In this document: in pieces, positions 11,670-23,866 of the stretch
Layout of the letters: each line of letters begins with the position of its first letter
How positions within the stretch are numbered: the stretch's first letter is position 1
Source of the DNA: Coffea arabica
Lineage: Eukaryota > Streptophyta > Magnoliopsida > Gentianales > Rubiaceae
Assembly (NCBI RefSeq): GCF_036785885.1
Contig: NC_092329.1
Span: 16,324,449-16,388,448 of the forward strand
DNA length: 64,000 nt
Direction: 5' to 3'
Made by a program: the position numbers and the translations under genes
The notes under the pieces: model-generated
The model's input: the letters and a program-made list of their open reading frames with translations, nothing else
What the model was told of the DNA's origin: nothing
Databases searched by the model: none

Positions 11670-12726
11670 GTGGGCGTTTGGTAAAAGGGTATCGGAATGA
11701 AATAATGGAATAAACTCCATAATTGGTGTTTAGTTCACTGGTATGGAATTGAAATTTTGAAATGATTTCAAAAATTTGGCATCTCTCCATTCCCTAGTAA
11801 AAGGGTGGGTTTTGTCCAAAACTCAAGTGTGATTCCAAAATCTTATAATTACATAACATTTAGTATAATTAATATTTATATATATATAATATATATTTAT
11901 ATTTATATATTATAATATATACTAATATTTAGTATAATTATTTACATATTATATTTACATAATATTTAGTATAATTAATATTTATATATAATATATAATA
12001 TATATTTATATTTATATATTATATTATAATATGTACATATATATAATATATTATAATTATAATATTTTATTATTTTATTATTATATTATATAAATATATA
12101 TTATAATTATTTAGTTAATTATAATTATACTTTTTATTTAAAATATAATAATATATAATAATAACTTTATTTAATATGTAATATATATTATATTTATATA
12201 AAATATTAGTATAGTTAATATTTGTATATATTATATAATTATAATTATATATTTATATTATAACATTTGTATATTTATAGTTAATTATATATATAATATT
12301 TAATTTAATTAGTTACAAACTTATAATAATATTATTATTAGTTATATGTGTTATATAATGTATATTAATTTATGTAATATAATTAATATTATCAATTATA
12401 CTAATAATTATAAATGTTTACTAATAGAAATTATTAATTAATTAGACTAAATTTACTAATACATTTATACTAATATATTTAATTAGTGAAAATTTCTTAT
12501 ATCCCATTTACAAAGAGCCAATAACTATCATTTACGATGTGGTTTATAATATATTTATTATATTCCATTCCGAAAGAGTCGACGAACCAAATATCAACTA
12601 TAGTAATGATACACATTCCAGATACTTGAACCAAACAAATGTATTGGAATGAATAACCTCATTCCAAATCCAGGATATCCGATTCCGAATCCGAATCTGA
12701 TTCCAACGTGCGAACCAAACGCCACC
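11670..12726. mobile_element. AT-rich PIF/Harbinger-like MITE
   Basis: The left end GTGGGCGTTTGGT (from 11670) and the complement of the right end GGTGGCGTTTGGT (to 12726) match at 11 of 13 positions. TTA flanks both ends (11667-11669 and 12727-12729), the 3-bp TWA target duplication of PIF/Harbinger elements. The subterminal pairs (ggtatcggaatgaaat versus gaatcggatatcc) extend the inverted similarity weakly. The middle, about 11870-12480, is almost pure A/T with many short palindromes and no coding frame. Confidence 0.65.
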
Positions 12727-12785
12727 TTAGATTTTCCCTTACCTAAAATCCCACATGTTTTACTTTCAATTTTATATGCATAAAT

Positions 12786-13602
12786 TTCATTTGGTGGTCA
12801 ACTAAGGGAAGGAACTTTCTAAAATTGCTAGGCAATTACATCATACAATTGATGACCCACATGGGTGGTGGTGAATTTGAAATTGGATTAATAAAATTGA
12901 TTGTCAAGACACAATTAGTTGCACTGAAGAGAAACATTCATTTTAATTTTGCATATTGTTGTATTACTGGTTTTAATTTAAGTCCACTGAAGAGAGTGGA
13001 CTTAGTTGGTAAGGTTTGTTCACATTATCTAATGAAATTTTAAATACAAGTCTCGCTACCAGTAATCTCTCATCAGTAAACAATCTATAAGAACCACTAT
13101 AAGACACTCCATATTAGGGATGCAAACCTCAAATTTTGCAACATTGTATTCTTACTATATTCCTAAGAGTTTGATGAACCTCAAAATTTATAATGGCTAG
13201 TTGACGGTGAAGCAAACAAAACAAATTAATATATGTCTCGACAACTAACTTGATTTATAGAAGAAAGTTATAGTGTTTTTAATGTGAATGAGTTATGGAT
13301 CTAGGCTTGATAAGTTTAGGTTAATTAAAGTAGCCACACGCAATCAGACTCAATTATAATTTAGCCCCTTTATTCACCAAGTATGCAGGTCAAACCCCAT
13401 GACTAATAGTCAAAGCCATGAAATGAACTTTGTTTTATGTCAGTAGCTGAAAAGACAATTATGCCATCAGAATTTCTGGCCTTGATATGTTCACCCTTCT
13501 CATGCCATTGGATAAAAATACCATTCTCCCATGCAAGGAAATATGTCATTTAAAGAAGTTAAATGAATGACCCCTGAATTTTTACCCTTGAAGTTTGCAA
13601 TT
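12786..13602. repeat. dispersed duplication, copy 2
   Basis: Direct copy of 2520-3616, shorter by about 280 bp in its middle. It begins just right of the Harbinger-like element. It carries no recognisable gene. Confidence 0.75.
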
Positions 13603-14639
13603 CTTTCTCCTTTCCTTTCCTCATCATATCCCTCGTCTATGTAGCCCCATTTTAACCTCTTTCCCTATTGTGCCACTCTCCCCTTTGTTCTAGTATTCTT
13701 GCTCTTCTGTTATTATTCACGACTCAATCCTCAACTTTTCAGCCATTTATTTGTACATACTTAAGGCCAACTTTAGATTTCAAAGAGCCCAACTTTTTTT
13801 TATTTCGGTAGGAATTGTGTATTTTAACTAATTGTTGTTTCCTTTTTCAATTAGTTAGTGAATTTTAGTTTTTTCTTTTAATTATTAGTTCATCTTAGTG
13901 ATTTTTTTTTGTTTTGATTATATATAATTTTAAATTTTAAATGTGCATAGTTAATTATAGTGTAATTAGTCAATTATTATATTAACAGGGTCGAATATTG
14001 TGATATGCATGATATTATGCCTAAACTAGGCATGAATTTAATTTAAAAAATAATTTAAAACTTAGGTTATTAGATAATGAAATGATCAATTATTTAAAAC
14101 TCAAATGGTACCTCTTAAGGGTTATTTACTAGAAATTTGTTGCTATATATGGGGTAAGAGTTCAAAATAAAGCCAAACTCAACCATAGTAATAAATATTT
14201 CTTATCTAAGTATTTAATATAATCTGTTAATCATACAAAAGTTTCAACTAATTTCAAACTTCATTTCTATTTTTATTTTCATTTATAATTTGAGAAAGCC
14301 CTGGGAGTGGAATGCCAGCCCTTTCATTTTATTTAAAAATAATAAAAAAATAATAAAAGGAAGGGAATAAGAGCAATACCTCTAGTACATGACAAATAAA
14401 AAATAAAAAGTAAATCTTTTATGCACTAAAAGTATACACGTTTACGGGGTCTAATTGCATGTCATATAAGCAAAATTTGGTACTTAAATTTAAAGTTAGA
14501 TGATGTGGCATACAGGTATACCCGTCAATTTATATATATACTAACAATGTAGGAAAAATCAATCTATAATGTGATATCCAAGTAGTTCTTTTGCGCACAC
14601 AAATTTAGACCGTAATAAAATACTAAAGCTTCAACTTCA
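13603..14639. other. non-coding stretch, no gene seen
   Basis: A pyrimidine-rich start (13605-13700), then AT-rich DNA. No coding frame longer than chance, no paired terminal repeats and no RNA gene were recognised. Confidence 0.4.
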
Positions 14640-15029
14640 ATCACATTAGCGTCTCCAAGCTCTATGAAGAAAGTAAATATCACCATACCCTATTGATCTC
14701 TAAGCGAGCCACCACCCGAGGCTCTTTCCTGACACCAGCGTCAGAATTCAATTTAAATTTGCCATTAGATGGAAGACTCTAGGAGATAGCAATGGCCTCC
14801 TTCTTAATAGGACATATACAAAAATTTAGCCACATAAAAGTTTCTTCGTCCCCTGACCAACTAAGGACCAGACAACATAAACAATTTACCTAAGAGAAAT
14901 AAAATTTGTCAACTGCAAAAATGATTCTAGCAACCTGAAAAGATATTCCCAAGAATCGAGCTTCATTCCTGGCACCCCAAATAAACCATAATGCCACTAT
15001 CGAAACAAGAAAGCAACCATGCCCAATAT

Positions 15030-15279
15030 ATTTTTTTTTTTTGTCAGCGACGGTACATTTGTACAACCTACTCTATCCTAATCTAGGGGGAGAGGGAGCC
15101 TAAGGAAGCTATTTGTAGAGGCTAGTGGATATATAGATCCAACTAGACCAAGAGAATGCTATGGCACAACCCTTAAATTTTTTTCGCTGCTGGTAAGGTT
15201 TGAACCTTCACCAACAGCTCAGAGAGGGACTTAAAGTCCCTCCCTGGTGGCCACTGAGCCATTGGCCCAGTGGTTACTG
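15030..15279 (-). mobile_element. tRNA-derived SINE in LINE pseudogene
   Basis: The 10-bp direct repeat TGCCCAATAT flanks the unit (15020-15029 and 15280-15289). A poly-T run at the left end is the A-tail of a minus-strand element. The complement contains GGTTCAAACC (15206-15197), a good RNA polymerase III B box. Length is about 250 bp. It sits inside the LINE relic, so it is younger than the LINE. Confidence 0.7.
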
Positions 15280-16067
15280 TGCCCAATATTTTCCACTTAG
15301 CAAGAAAGGAACCACGCTATCAATCTGGTAGAAATAAACGCACAAGACTAATGTAAAAAAACCAAATACTCTCATGTAACGATCCCAAACTGCCACCGCC
15401 ATGGCGCCATAAAATATTCAAGAAACAAATGCCCAATGGACTCAGAATGAAAGCAACCAGCGTATCACGAGGCCGAAGACAAGCCTTTAGATTGCAATAA
15501 ATCATTGGTGGGCAAAAAAAAAAAAAAAAACCCATTAACAACTTTTCAACTGAAGAAACTAAGTTTTCGCGGTAACTTCAAATTCTAAATTATCTTTGAG
15601 ACTCATTGACACATTTTCTCTCTTTGTCTCCCAAGGTGAAGAACTCGGGAATAAACCTGAAGAAGAAATATAAGACTCAGCATTATGCCAAATAAACAAT
15701 AATATCCTCCAAGTAGCCAATCTAGATATATTACTGACTTGTAAAGGATGAAAACCCCTCAAATACTTCTGATGCATCAACTTACACCATGTTGAAATAT
15801 TAGGCTATAAAATCTACTATAACTTCATGCTAAAAGCATCAACAACATTACGAAGGTCACGAAAAACTCAAACCCCCTTCTTCCACTGGCAAATAAAACC
15901 TTTTCCCATGCCAATCAATGAATTTTTTTTTTTTTTCAGAATAAATGTTAACATCCCAAAGAAATCGACTGAAAAGCTGATCAAGGGAGGCAAAAACAGA
16001 TTTAGAGGAACTATTGATAAAAATTATTTAACCTCTGGATAGATAAAAACTTAGTACTCCATCCCAC

Positions 16068-16551
16068 TAGACCTGACAATTATGCCGAAAACCCAACAAT
16101 CAACCCAACCCACCCACTAATTTGAGAGGATAGGTTGGGTAAGTTGGGTATCGGGTTAATTTTGGGTTGGGTAATAATAAGTAATAACCCACACATATTT
16201 GGGCGGTTTGTGTATTTGTGTTGGGCACCCATTACCCAACTTAAGTAAAAAAACAAATAAACAAATTACAAGGGATGAGATATGGGATACAGAAACATTT
16301 CATTGTTCATGAAACAGCATGAGACATGAGCCAAAGCAGGGCCTCCATGTATGGATACTTAACAAAATTATATGAGCTTAATACTTACTTGCACGCGTCA
16401 ACGTTTTATTATTTTCCTATATTCAGAGCATTCCACTCCTTTTACTTCCATAATATTTTTTGCCACTTCTTATATTGTCATGCAATCAAATATAAGCCCA
16501 TTTGGATTGTTATTTTTTGAAAATTTTATAAAAAAAAATATAATGTAACAA

Positions 16552-16593
<42 letters not shown>

Positions 16594-17265
16594 ACAAAAT
16601 AATTAAAAAATGCGTTCAATAAAACATAAAAAAAATTTTGGAAAAAAAATAACAATTCGAGAAAGTTTGCAAACACCACATCATATGTATGCCTTTCCCA
16701 CTTCTTGTTGTACTAGTACGCCATTCCCATTCTCAGTTCTAGTAGACTAGCGCAGAGTTGGACAATAAAGAGATCTTAATTGATCAAAGCAACTACCCTT
16801 ACTTTCATAACACGATTCCTTCTTCATTTTACTGCAAAATACAACTACGCTAAATCCATTTCTGACACCACTAACCCACGCCAAAAACCCCCATCTCCTC
16901 CCATATCATACATGTGTATTTTAATGTGTTTGTATGTGTAAAAATAAAGTATGTCAAGAGCTTAAAAAGTGAGTGTGCATTTGTATCTGTGAGTGTTTTA
17001 GCGTGTGAAAATATATCTATCTATGTAAAAATGTATTTATGTGTGTGAAAATTTTTTTTTTTTGCATGTGAAAATAGATTTGAGAGAGTTTATGTATCAA
17101 AATCTATTAATTAATATATTGGGTCATATTTGAGTCATGAGTTTGAGATGACCCAATATAACCCAAACTAAAATTAACTCAATCTAAAATTGGACGGGTT
17201 GGGTGTAACCCATTTAAATGAAAACCCAATATTAACCTGCCCAATCCGCCCAATTGCCAGGTATA
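16068..17265. mobile_element. non-autonomous hAT element
   Basis: Ends are TAGACCTGACAATT and, on the complement of the right end, TATACCTGGCAATT: 12 of 14 positions match. An exact 8-bp target duplication, CATCCCAC, lies at 16060-16067 and 17266-17273, as hAT transposases make. Subterminal regions carry inverted copies of 'gggttgggt'-type words. The interior is AT-rich with a (TA)n run at about 16558-16588. No transposase was found. It interrupts the LINE RT region. Confidence 0.85.
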
Positions 17266-18130
17266 CATCCCACTAATCTTGTACATATCTTGGATAAAAT
17301 AACCTCAAATATAACTTAGTTGCACATATTTTGAATAAAATTTTAGTTATATCCCTTTTCAAGAGAACACCTAAATACGTAAACGAAAGATTTTGGTGTC
17401 CAAATCCTAACAAATTTTGGATCATATGGACCTTGACCAAGGACACCTTCATAGAGTAAATAAATGACCTTTCGTTCATATTAACCTTCTGCCCCAAAAA
17501 GGACTCATATTGAAGAATAAATTGACAAGTGTCCCTCAATCGTCTTTTAGAATAAGTAGTAAATATAATCATGTCATCTACAAGAGCCAAGTAGGAAATT
17601 TTTTCACCAGCAGAATTATAAAATAACTGCTGATTTCTACTATCAAATAAATCATATAAGCCTATTTCAAGAAACTATATAGCAATGATAAACAGGACTA
17701 GAGAAAGGGGGTCACCTTGAGAAATGGCAAACACCATGGAAGGACTTAGGGATCCTTACTGCCTCTCCAGTAATTGCAACGAAAGACTAATTGCTAGATA
17801 GGATTCTAAACACCAAATAAAAAAAATCTCATTAAATCGAAATCATTATAATCACAAGAGACTTGGGGCAAATAAAAATGTAAAGCAGAACAATGAATAA
17901 AATCTCTATCATCAGAAAATAATCTACTAAAAAAATTAACCACAGATTGTTTAATATCATCCATCAGAGAAAACTATACTCAGAGTCCTTAATTCTAGCT
18001 ATAAAACTAGAGCTCCTCTTTTTATGATGACGTGGCGTAGATATTCAAGTAAATGAACTAGTTCTCATCTACTGTAAGTATATAGGTTCTTATTTGAGTA
18101 AAAGGTAAATTAGGGTTGTTAAATTACTAA

Positions 18131-19560
18131 GGGAGAATTGTAATTTTGGTCCCCAATCTATAGTGTATGCATGGAATTATCCCCAATCTATTTTAAAAAT
18201 CAATTTTGATCCCCCAATCTATTCAATTTTGCGCTAAAGTACAATTGACGGAATCTCTTCAATTTCAATCGGAACTAAGTCACGTGAGATCACGTGTCAG
18301 CACCTAAAACCCCTTTTTCAATTTTTTATTTCTAAAACACGTTTTTTCTGGTAGCTTGACTTTTGGCGTGGACACTCCTGTCCCTTCAACCAAATCAATT
18401 TCCTCCTCGTCAATTCTTTTCCAATCAAAACTCTGAATTAGAGATCTCAAGGCCAAACCCACCACCCGCTGTGCTAGGCCAGAATCAGGGCAAGATCTCC
18501 TTCCCTTCCTAAATGGAATCAGCTTTGATGGCTGAACCTGCAAGCCTTCGAATCTCTCTGGCTTGAAGCTTGTTGGATCATCCCATACGTTTGGGTCCCT
18601 GTGAACTGCCCATGCATTAACTAGCAAAATTGTGCCTTCGCGGAATATTGTATCCCCCAATTTTATAGTCATCGGACGACTCATGTGGCACTAGCATTGG
18701 TGCTGCTGGTACAACTGAAGTGTTTCTAAAATAATGTTATAAAGATAAGGAAGATTGGATAGATCATGTTCGTCGACCAATCGATCAGTCCCTACTTGAG
18801 CATCCAATTCAGCTCGAGCTTTCTCTAGCACCTCGGGATGGTTGAGCAAAAGAGACAAGGCCCATTCTATAGTCACCGATAAAGTGTTTGTTCCAACCGT
18901 AAGCATGACCTACCAATTTTAATTGAATGCTCATTCCAGTTCAACGGTGAAGAATGGCTAATAGGAAAAGAATATACTTACCAGTGTAATCCCTTTGATG
19001 ATTTGGTCCGTATAATCCCATTGATTTCCAATTATTATCATCTACTCTTCTCTCTCAGTTGCTTGCTTGCTTGCTTATGAAGTAGTACTGCTGCTGCTCC
19101 TATTGTTTGTGCAGGAGAGTTGAATTGGGTTCGTCTCTAGCGTTGATTGCAGATTATCTCCATTGCTAATGGAGGCAAGAACGAGACTTGGACTTGGAGG
19201 CCAAGCTGAGCTTCTTACTCGTGCTGTGGGTTTTGGGGATTTGAAGACAGCGGCCAACAAGAGGAGTAATTTGGATTGTGAGATTACCCTTTGCATGTCT
19301 TTGTTTAATAAGACAAAAGGCAAGAGAAAGCTGAAAATATTAAAAAACGTGTTTTAGAAATTAAAATTTTGAAAAAGAGGTTTTAGGTGCCGACACGTGA
19401 TCTCACGTGACTTAGTTCCTATTGAAACTAAAGAGATTCCGTCAATTGTCCACTTTAGCGCAAAATTGAATAGATTGGGGACCAAAATTGATTTTTGAAA
19501 TAGATTGGGGATAATTTCGCACATACACTATAGATTGGGGACCAAAATTACAATTCTCCC
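18131..19560. mobile_element. Pack-MULE with captured P450 fragment, left copy
   Basis: Long terminal inverted repeats of roughly 200 bp are seen: gggagaattgtaattttggt at 18131 against its complement ending at 19560. A perfect 9-bp target duplication, AATTACTAA (18122-18130 and 19561-19569), is the Mutator signature. Between the repeats lie host gene pieces: a P450 fragment on the minus strand, and at about 19100-19330 a second non-TE-like stretch (plus-strand MEARTRLGLGGQAELLTRAV) whose parent gene I do not recognise. No transposase is present. Confidence 0.85.
18304..19017 (-). pseudogene. cytochrome P450 (CYP81-like) fragment in Pack-MULE
   Basis: The end of an upstream exon (YTDQIIKGITL, about 19017-18982) is followed by an intron with a GTAAGT donor. 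A second exon starts at about 18909 with [25 protein letters not shown] block follows ([20 protein letters not shown]), then the heme-binding region [20 protein letters not shown], which retains the cysteine ligand. The closest match from memory is the CYP81 family. The K-helix reads ETLQ rather than E-x-x-R, so a nearly invariant arginine is lost. A stop near 18690 separates the two parts, and the first ~300 residues are absent. This is a captured, non-functional fragment. Confidence 0.85.
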
Positions 19561-19569
19561 AATTACTAA

Positions 19570-20213
19570 AACCAATGGCTTACTTTATTATCGAAACAAA
19601 TATGAATTCGAATGATTAAACTAATTACAACTTATACTAGAAGCAATAAGAAAGTAAATTGCAAAGGATGAAATGATTAGGAGTAGAATCCTAGGGTTTT
19701 TGACTCCCTCATTTGCAATAGATTATGAGTGTATATTAGTTGATTACGCTCGTGACTTATGTCTTGCCAAGAATGTAATTTCCTAAAGTATTTGGACTTC
19801 GCTTCTGCCAATGAAATAAATATACCTACACCTAATCTTCACTTACTTTCATGGGTGAATAACTCGATGCAGGTTTAATAGAGGAGTGAAATCACTTGAG
19901 TTAACCACCTAAATGTATCTTTACTTTTGTAAGTATATACTATTTAAGATTCATGAATTCCTATCTTGTATTGTTAAATAACTTTCATTTCTCAAATAAT
20001 AGATTGAATAGTTTGCAATTAATGATCAAAAAACTATAAAAATAAAATAAGGAATACATGAACTAGCAAGTACATAACAGAGTAATAATCAAGCTACATC
20101 GATCCATAGTCATAACACAAATAAGTTCATCTCAACCTTGCGATACAAATAACTTAGCTACTCACAGTAGATATGAAATGAAAGTACAAGTTATTCTTGC
20201 AACAAATCATGAA
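19570..20213. other. non-coding stretch inside segment A
   Basis: AT-rich DNA between the Pack-MULE and the next MITE. No coding frame was recognised. The same stretch recurs at 38065-38708. Confidence 0.4.
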
Positions 20214-20222
20214 TAAAAACAA

Positions 20223-20657
20223 GGGTAAAAAACAAAAAAAACCCCTGTGGTAAGTCTAATACACAGAAAAGCCTCCTGTGGTTTCAAAATATACAATACG
20301 ACACCTCATACTTTGAATTAAATTGTAAAGGTGACGGAATCCGTTAAACTTAACAGAAATGACTTATTGGAACCTAAAAAAAAATTTATACCTAATTTTT
20401 ATCAAATATACCTATTCTATCCCTTAACCCTCAATTCTCTCTATTTAAAGAATAAAACAAATGATTTTTTTGAGCTGCCTTTTGCTTAATTATATCAGAG
20501 CATTTTAGTCTTTTTGTCCATTTCCGTTAAGTTTAACGGATTCCGTCATCTTTATAATTTAGTTCAAAGCATGAGGGGTCGTGTTATATAATTTGAAACC
20601 ATGGGAGGCTTTTCTGTGTATTAGATTTACGACAGGGGGTTTTTTTATTTTTTACCC
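20223..20657. mobile_element. MULE-type MITE, left copy
   Basis: A 435-bp element with inverted repeats that extend over most of its length (gggtaaaaaacaaaaaaaac against its complement; the aatccgttaaacttaac block pairs internally). It has a perfect 9-bp target duplication, TAAAAACAA, at 20214-20222 and 20658-20666. No coding capacity. Confidence 0.85.
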
Positions 20658-20666
20658 TAAAAACAA

Positions 20667-21149
20667 TTAAATGAAAGATGGAAGGATGAAGAATTTCTTA
20701 TTCTAATAGTGGATAAAAAGCTCCCCAAACTCCTCTTGCAATCTTGTCTTCAAACACAGAAGTTATAAGAATTGTTCACCATTAAGCAACTATAAAATTT
20801 GTGGTCGAAACCAGAACAACAAAAGAGTTAAGGAAATCAAAATTTTTGTTTTGGTAAAAGAGATCATTTTTCCCGTTTTTTCTCTTCGCTGATACTACAG
20901 AACGCTGGCCATGGACCAATGCCCCTATTCTTGTAAAACATAGCATGTAGACAGGAGCTCATGTTCATTTTCCCTTTATATTTTTTCATTGTGGCATTTT
21001 TATAAATAGTTTCAATGTGTAGAATATACCATCTATCCCTAGTTATTTAGCATATAACTTAATCCAATTTTATTCCGTTTTACAACAAATTTAAGAGAAA
21101 AGCATTTCCGATGCAACAACCAGCGAGTTATGGAGGGTAGTTTTGTTTA
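20667..21149. other. non-coding stretch inside segment A
   Basis: AT-rich DNA between two MITEs. No gene or paired repeat was recognised. The same stretch recurs at 39162-39644. Confidence 0.4.
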
Positions 21150-21158
21150 TTTATTTTA

Positions 21159-21849
21159 GGGATAATTTCAGAAACCTCCCTTGAGGTTTTATGAAATATC
21201 ACCTAGCTCTCTTGAACTTTTCAAAATCTCACTTAACACCCTTGAAGTGATAGTAGGGCCATATGCTAATATCAAAGGTGATGAATTGTCAATAATACCC
21301 TCATATTTAAATTTTCTAAACTTGTTTTTCTTTCTCTAAATATCAATGAAATATAGGATTTAATCAATGAAATATTCAGCGCATTTGGAGAAAAATAGCT
21401 GTAGGTTCTTTTTTTTCCCTTTTTTTGTGTTTCACAACTTTATTTATTTATTTATTTGTTCCTATTCATGTAGAGTGCAAGAGAAATAAAGTAACTAAAA
21501 CTCCGAACTGCAGTTTTTCAAATTCTGAGTTTTTTATAATAAAATTTTCATATTTCATGCCCATAAAAAAAGTCCGTCTATTTTGAGTAAATTCTCTGTA
21601 TGATATTGAAGTTGAATTTCATCTATTGCTGAGTTTTTTTGGCTCAAATGCATGATTTTTACATGCTAATTGCCTTCAATGCTATGGAGGGTTTTATTTA
21701 TAGAAATGGTTTAAAAAATATATGCTTTTACTGTCTCTCTCTATTATAGAAATGACTATTGGCTGTAACATAAAATCTTATCAATTTTCATCCCCTCACT
21801 TTTAAGATGGTTCCAATTTAGTACTTTTTTTCCTTGGTTTGTAAAATGT
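21159..21849. mobile_element. MULE-type MITE truncated by the viral junction
   Basis: It starts GGGATAATTTCAGAAACCTC, the left terminal repeat of the complete element at 39654-40547. This copy stops at 21849, where pararetroviral DNA begins, and has no right terminal repeat. It shows that the left host copy is the broken one at this edge. Confidence 0.85.
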
Positions 21850-22082
21850 CCAGGTATTGAAATGTAATAAACATAAGTAGTTGGACTTACTTTTGATTCT
21901 TGAGTGACTAACGGAAGCTTGAAAGGAAATTCAACCTTGAAGACTTTATTGCAATGTTGAAATCTAAAACAAAGACTTTTGAGTACAAGGGTTGTTTAGA
22001 GTGGTTGTAAGTGATAAGAAAACTAAGACAAGTCTATGAGTACTTCTGATATTTTTCGCGATGCCTCTCTTCTGGAATTGTC

Positions 22083-22091
22083 TGCTATTTA
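22083..22091 (-). promoter_or_regulatory. pararetroviral TATA box, copy alpha
   Basis: The minus strand reads TATAAATAG, followed by the same ~220-nt leader as in copy beta. Position between the last frame and the primer site is where caulimovirids place the pregenomic promoter. Whether it is active is unknown. Confidence 0.6.
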
Positions 22092-22219
22092 TAGAGGCTC
22101 TGATCTTCATTTGGTCTTCATTTCATCTGTATTTGAATTTTATTTGCCTTTATTGAGAAGTGGCCGACACCTTTGAGTGATTGATTTCCTTTTTGAAGTG
22201 GCCGTTACTTTTGAATGAC

Positions 22220-23484
22220 TCAGAAGTCATTTGGGTCTTGTCCGCATGGTCTCCCGAAATGATCAAAAGTTGATTCGGATGACTCTGCTGATTCATCAAT
22301 TTTGGCTGTGTCTTCTTTTTTCTCTTGCTTTTGCAAATAGTCCAAATATTCCTTGAGTAGTCTTGGGTCTTGTAGCATCTTTTTCATTAAAAAGTCATTT
22401 GAATTTGCCTCGGATGCCATCTCCATCTCTTTTTCTTTTTCTTTCTTTATTGGAGTAGTATTTGGAGTTGGTGCCAGAATGATTGGTGTTGATGGAGAAT
22501 TTGTAGTGGATTTTGAAGTAGTGGGTAACTGTCTTGTCCATTTGAGCTTATCTCCAGTAGTCAGGAATCTGATAACATTTACTTGATCTGCAAATTCTTG
22601 GTTGAATCCTGTCCACCATTTAATTTTGAATTCTCTCACCAATGACATTGGGAGTGGTTTTTCTAACTCTTGATGTATCTTGAAACTCCAGCAAAATATC
22701 CATGGAACTTTGAACTCCATATGAAATACAATTGGTCTTGTGTATTCTTCCCCCTTTGCTCTTTTTAGATAGGTTTGAAATCCCATAAGCACATTTGGAG
22801 GTAATATGTCTGATTGTGGTCCAAACCATTTCCACCAGTGATTGAACCAAATTGGAAATTCTCGATTGCAATTTTCTTTGAATGTGAAGAACCAAGAGTG
22901 ATTGAATGGTCTAAAAAGGAAAGCACGATACCATGCCATTTGTAGTCTTGGTATGTGAATCCATCTGGAATAAAATTTACTGAGAAGGATTTTTTGGAAT
23001 AAAGAGAAGTCCATTCATTAGGAGAACAAACTTTCTTTATTATACATTTTGAGTGACTTATAATGTTTGGATTCTTTTTATCTGGAATAGGGAATATTTC
23101 TACAGATTGAGTATCTGTAAGAATTAATTCATAATAATCTAGATTTTTGGAAGGTTCATCTGGTTGCCAATAACATTTTGGAGGAAAGATTCTTTGAACA
23201 GTTTGGTTGAGAGTAGAGTATAAAGGTGTTTCTTGAAATCTGGTCAGGGTAATATGTTGAGTGAATGGTTTTGTGAAATAAATATTTTCTGTGGCTTTTT
23301 CTGGAGATTTTGGAGTTTGTTGAATAAATCTTATTGGAGGAAAAGTTGGAGTGCTAGCAGTTTGACTATATGTCAAAGCTGGAAAGTTTTGAAGTATTTG
23401 GAATCTATTTTGGTTTACAGGGGTTAGACTCATCTCATAATCTTGAGGAGTCTTGGGTCTGGAATTACCTGCTTTTGAATCCAT
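22220..23484 (-). pseudogene. viral ORF D, unknown function, frameshifted (alpha)
   Basis: This last viral frame starts MDSKAGNSRPKTPQDYEMSL, 12 bases after ORF C. It runs open to about 22940 and then continues in another frame to a stop at 22220, so one indel lies near 22925-22945. The middle has an aromatic-rich block (FRPFNHSWFFTF, IWFNHWWKWFGP). The C-terminal third is rich in S/T/P, then K/E, and ends DHFGRPCGQDPNDF. In position it matches the last frame of other caulimovirids, which is often a translation transactivator or aphid/inclusion protein, but I see no motif that decides the function. The copy in gamma is truncated. Confidence 0.7.
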
Positions 23485-23496
23485 AATCCTGCAAAA

Positions 23497-23862
23497 TTAA
23501 CAAATAATTCTGTTAAGGGTTTCTTTAAGCTGTCGAATTCGGTTTATAATGGGCTGAATATCTTCTGGAGGATGATTGGCTTTTTCTAGGACATTTTTGA
23601 AAATAATATTTGAATTAATCTGCCTTTTTAGAAGAAAGGCTTGTTCTTTGGGAGTGGTTGCAGCCCAGAAACTATGTCTGATATGAACTGTATCATGGTT
23701 TCGAATTTGAGAATAAGGAATAGGTTGAATAGTTTTGTCGGGATTTTTTATATAATAGGTAAATGGTCTATGGGAAATATTTATATCTCTTTTTTGAAGA
23801 ATGGGGTTATCTCTTTCATTTCGTAATCTTCGAACGTATTCTTTGTGAGTTTCACGTTCCAT
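23497..23862 (-). CDS. viral ORF C, small basic protein of unknown function (alpha)
   Basis: 121 codons, intact in both alpha and gamma. It starts MERETHKEYVRRLRNERDNP four bases after the RNase H stop and ends 12 bases before ORF D. The tight spacing suggests translation from a polycistronic RNA. The composition is basic, with helical-looking ends. I do not recognise a domain. Preservation in two copies of an otherwise decayed virus may just reflect its short length. Confidence 0.6.
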   Translation of the reverse strand: MERETHKEYVRRLRNERDNPILQKRDINISHRPFTYYIKNPDKTIQPIPYSQIRNHDTVHIRHSFWAATTPKEQAFLLKRQINSNIIFKNVLEKANHPPEDIQPIINRIRQLKETLNRIIC

Positions 23863-23866
23863 TTCC

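Larger units (their letters stand above)
14640..18060 (-). pseudogene. LINE (L1-type) ORF2 pseudogene with two nested insertions
   Basis: Read on the minus strand, fragments appear in the order expected for a plant LINE ORF2. A pre-RT block, SSSFIARIKDSEYSFLMDDI, lies near 18000-17960. An RT core with DPLSLVLFIIA lies near 17720, and ALVDDMIIF at 17590, where the active-site block is VDD in place of ADD. The thumb region EEGGLSFRDLRNVVDAFS is near 15860. A linker (15780-15559) and WGARNEARFLGIS near 14950 follow, then the RNase H start GKFKLNSDAGVRKE near 14750. Many stops and frame changes interrupt it. A SINE (15030-15279) and a hAT element (16068-17265) were inserted later. The first ~105 bp at the 5' side also lie inside the 3.9 kb host duplication. 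Confidence 0.75.
17956..21850 (+). repeat. 3.9 kb host segment A, left copy
   Basis: This segment reappears at 36451-40345 in the same orientation with a constant offset of 18495. Only scattered single-base differences are visible (for example 17967 a/g and 19482 g/t). It begins inside the LINE relic, in its native left context, and ends inside a MULE-type MITE, cut at 21849-21852 where viral DNA begins. It holds a Pack-MULE, one complete MITE and one truncated MITE. Confidence 0.95.

Noticed and set aside
11870-12480. A replication origin or matrix attachment region in the AT-rich stretch
   Set aside because: It lies between Harbinger-like ends and has no specific motif; AT richness alone proves nothing.
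18304-18906. A functional cytochrome P450 gene (and a second at 36799-37401)
   Set aside because: Both are 3' fragments inside a Pack-MULE with a stop, no N-terminal half and no ExxR arginine.
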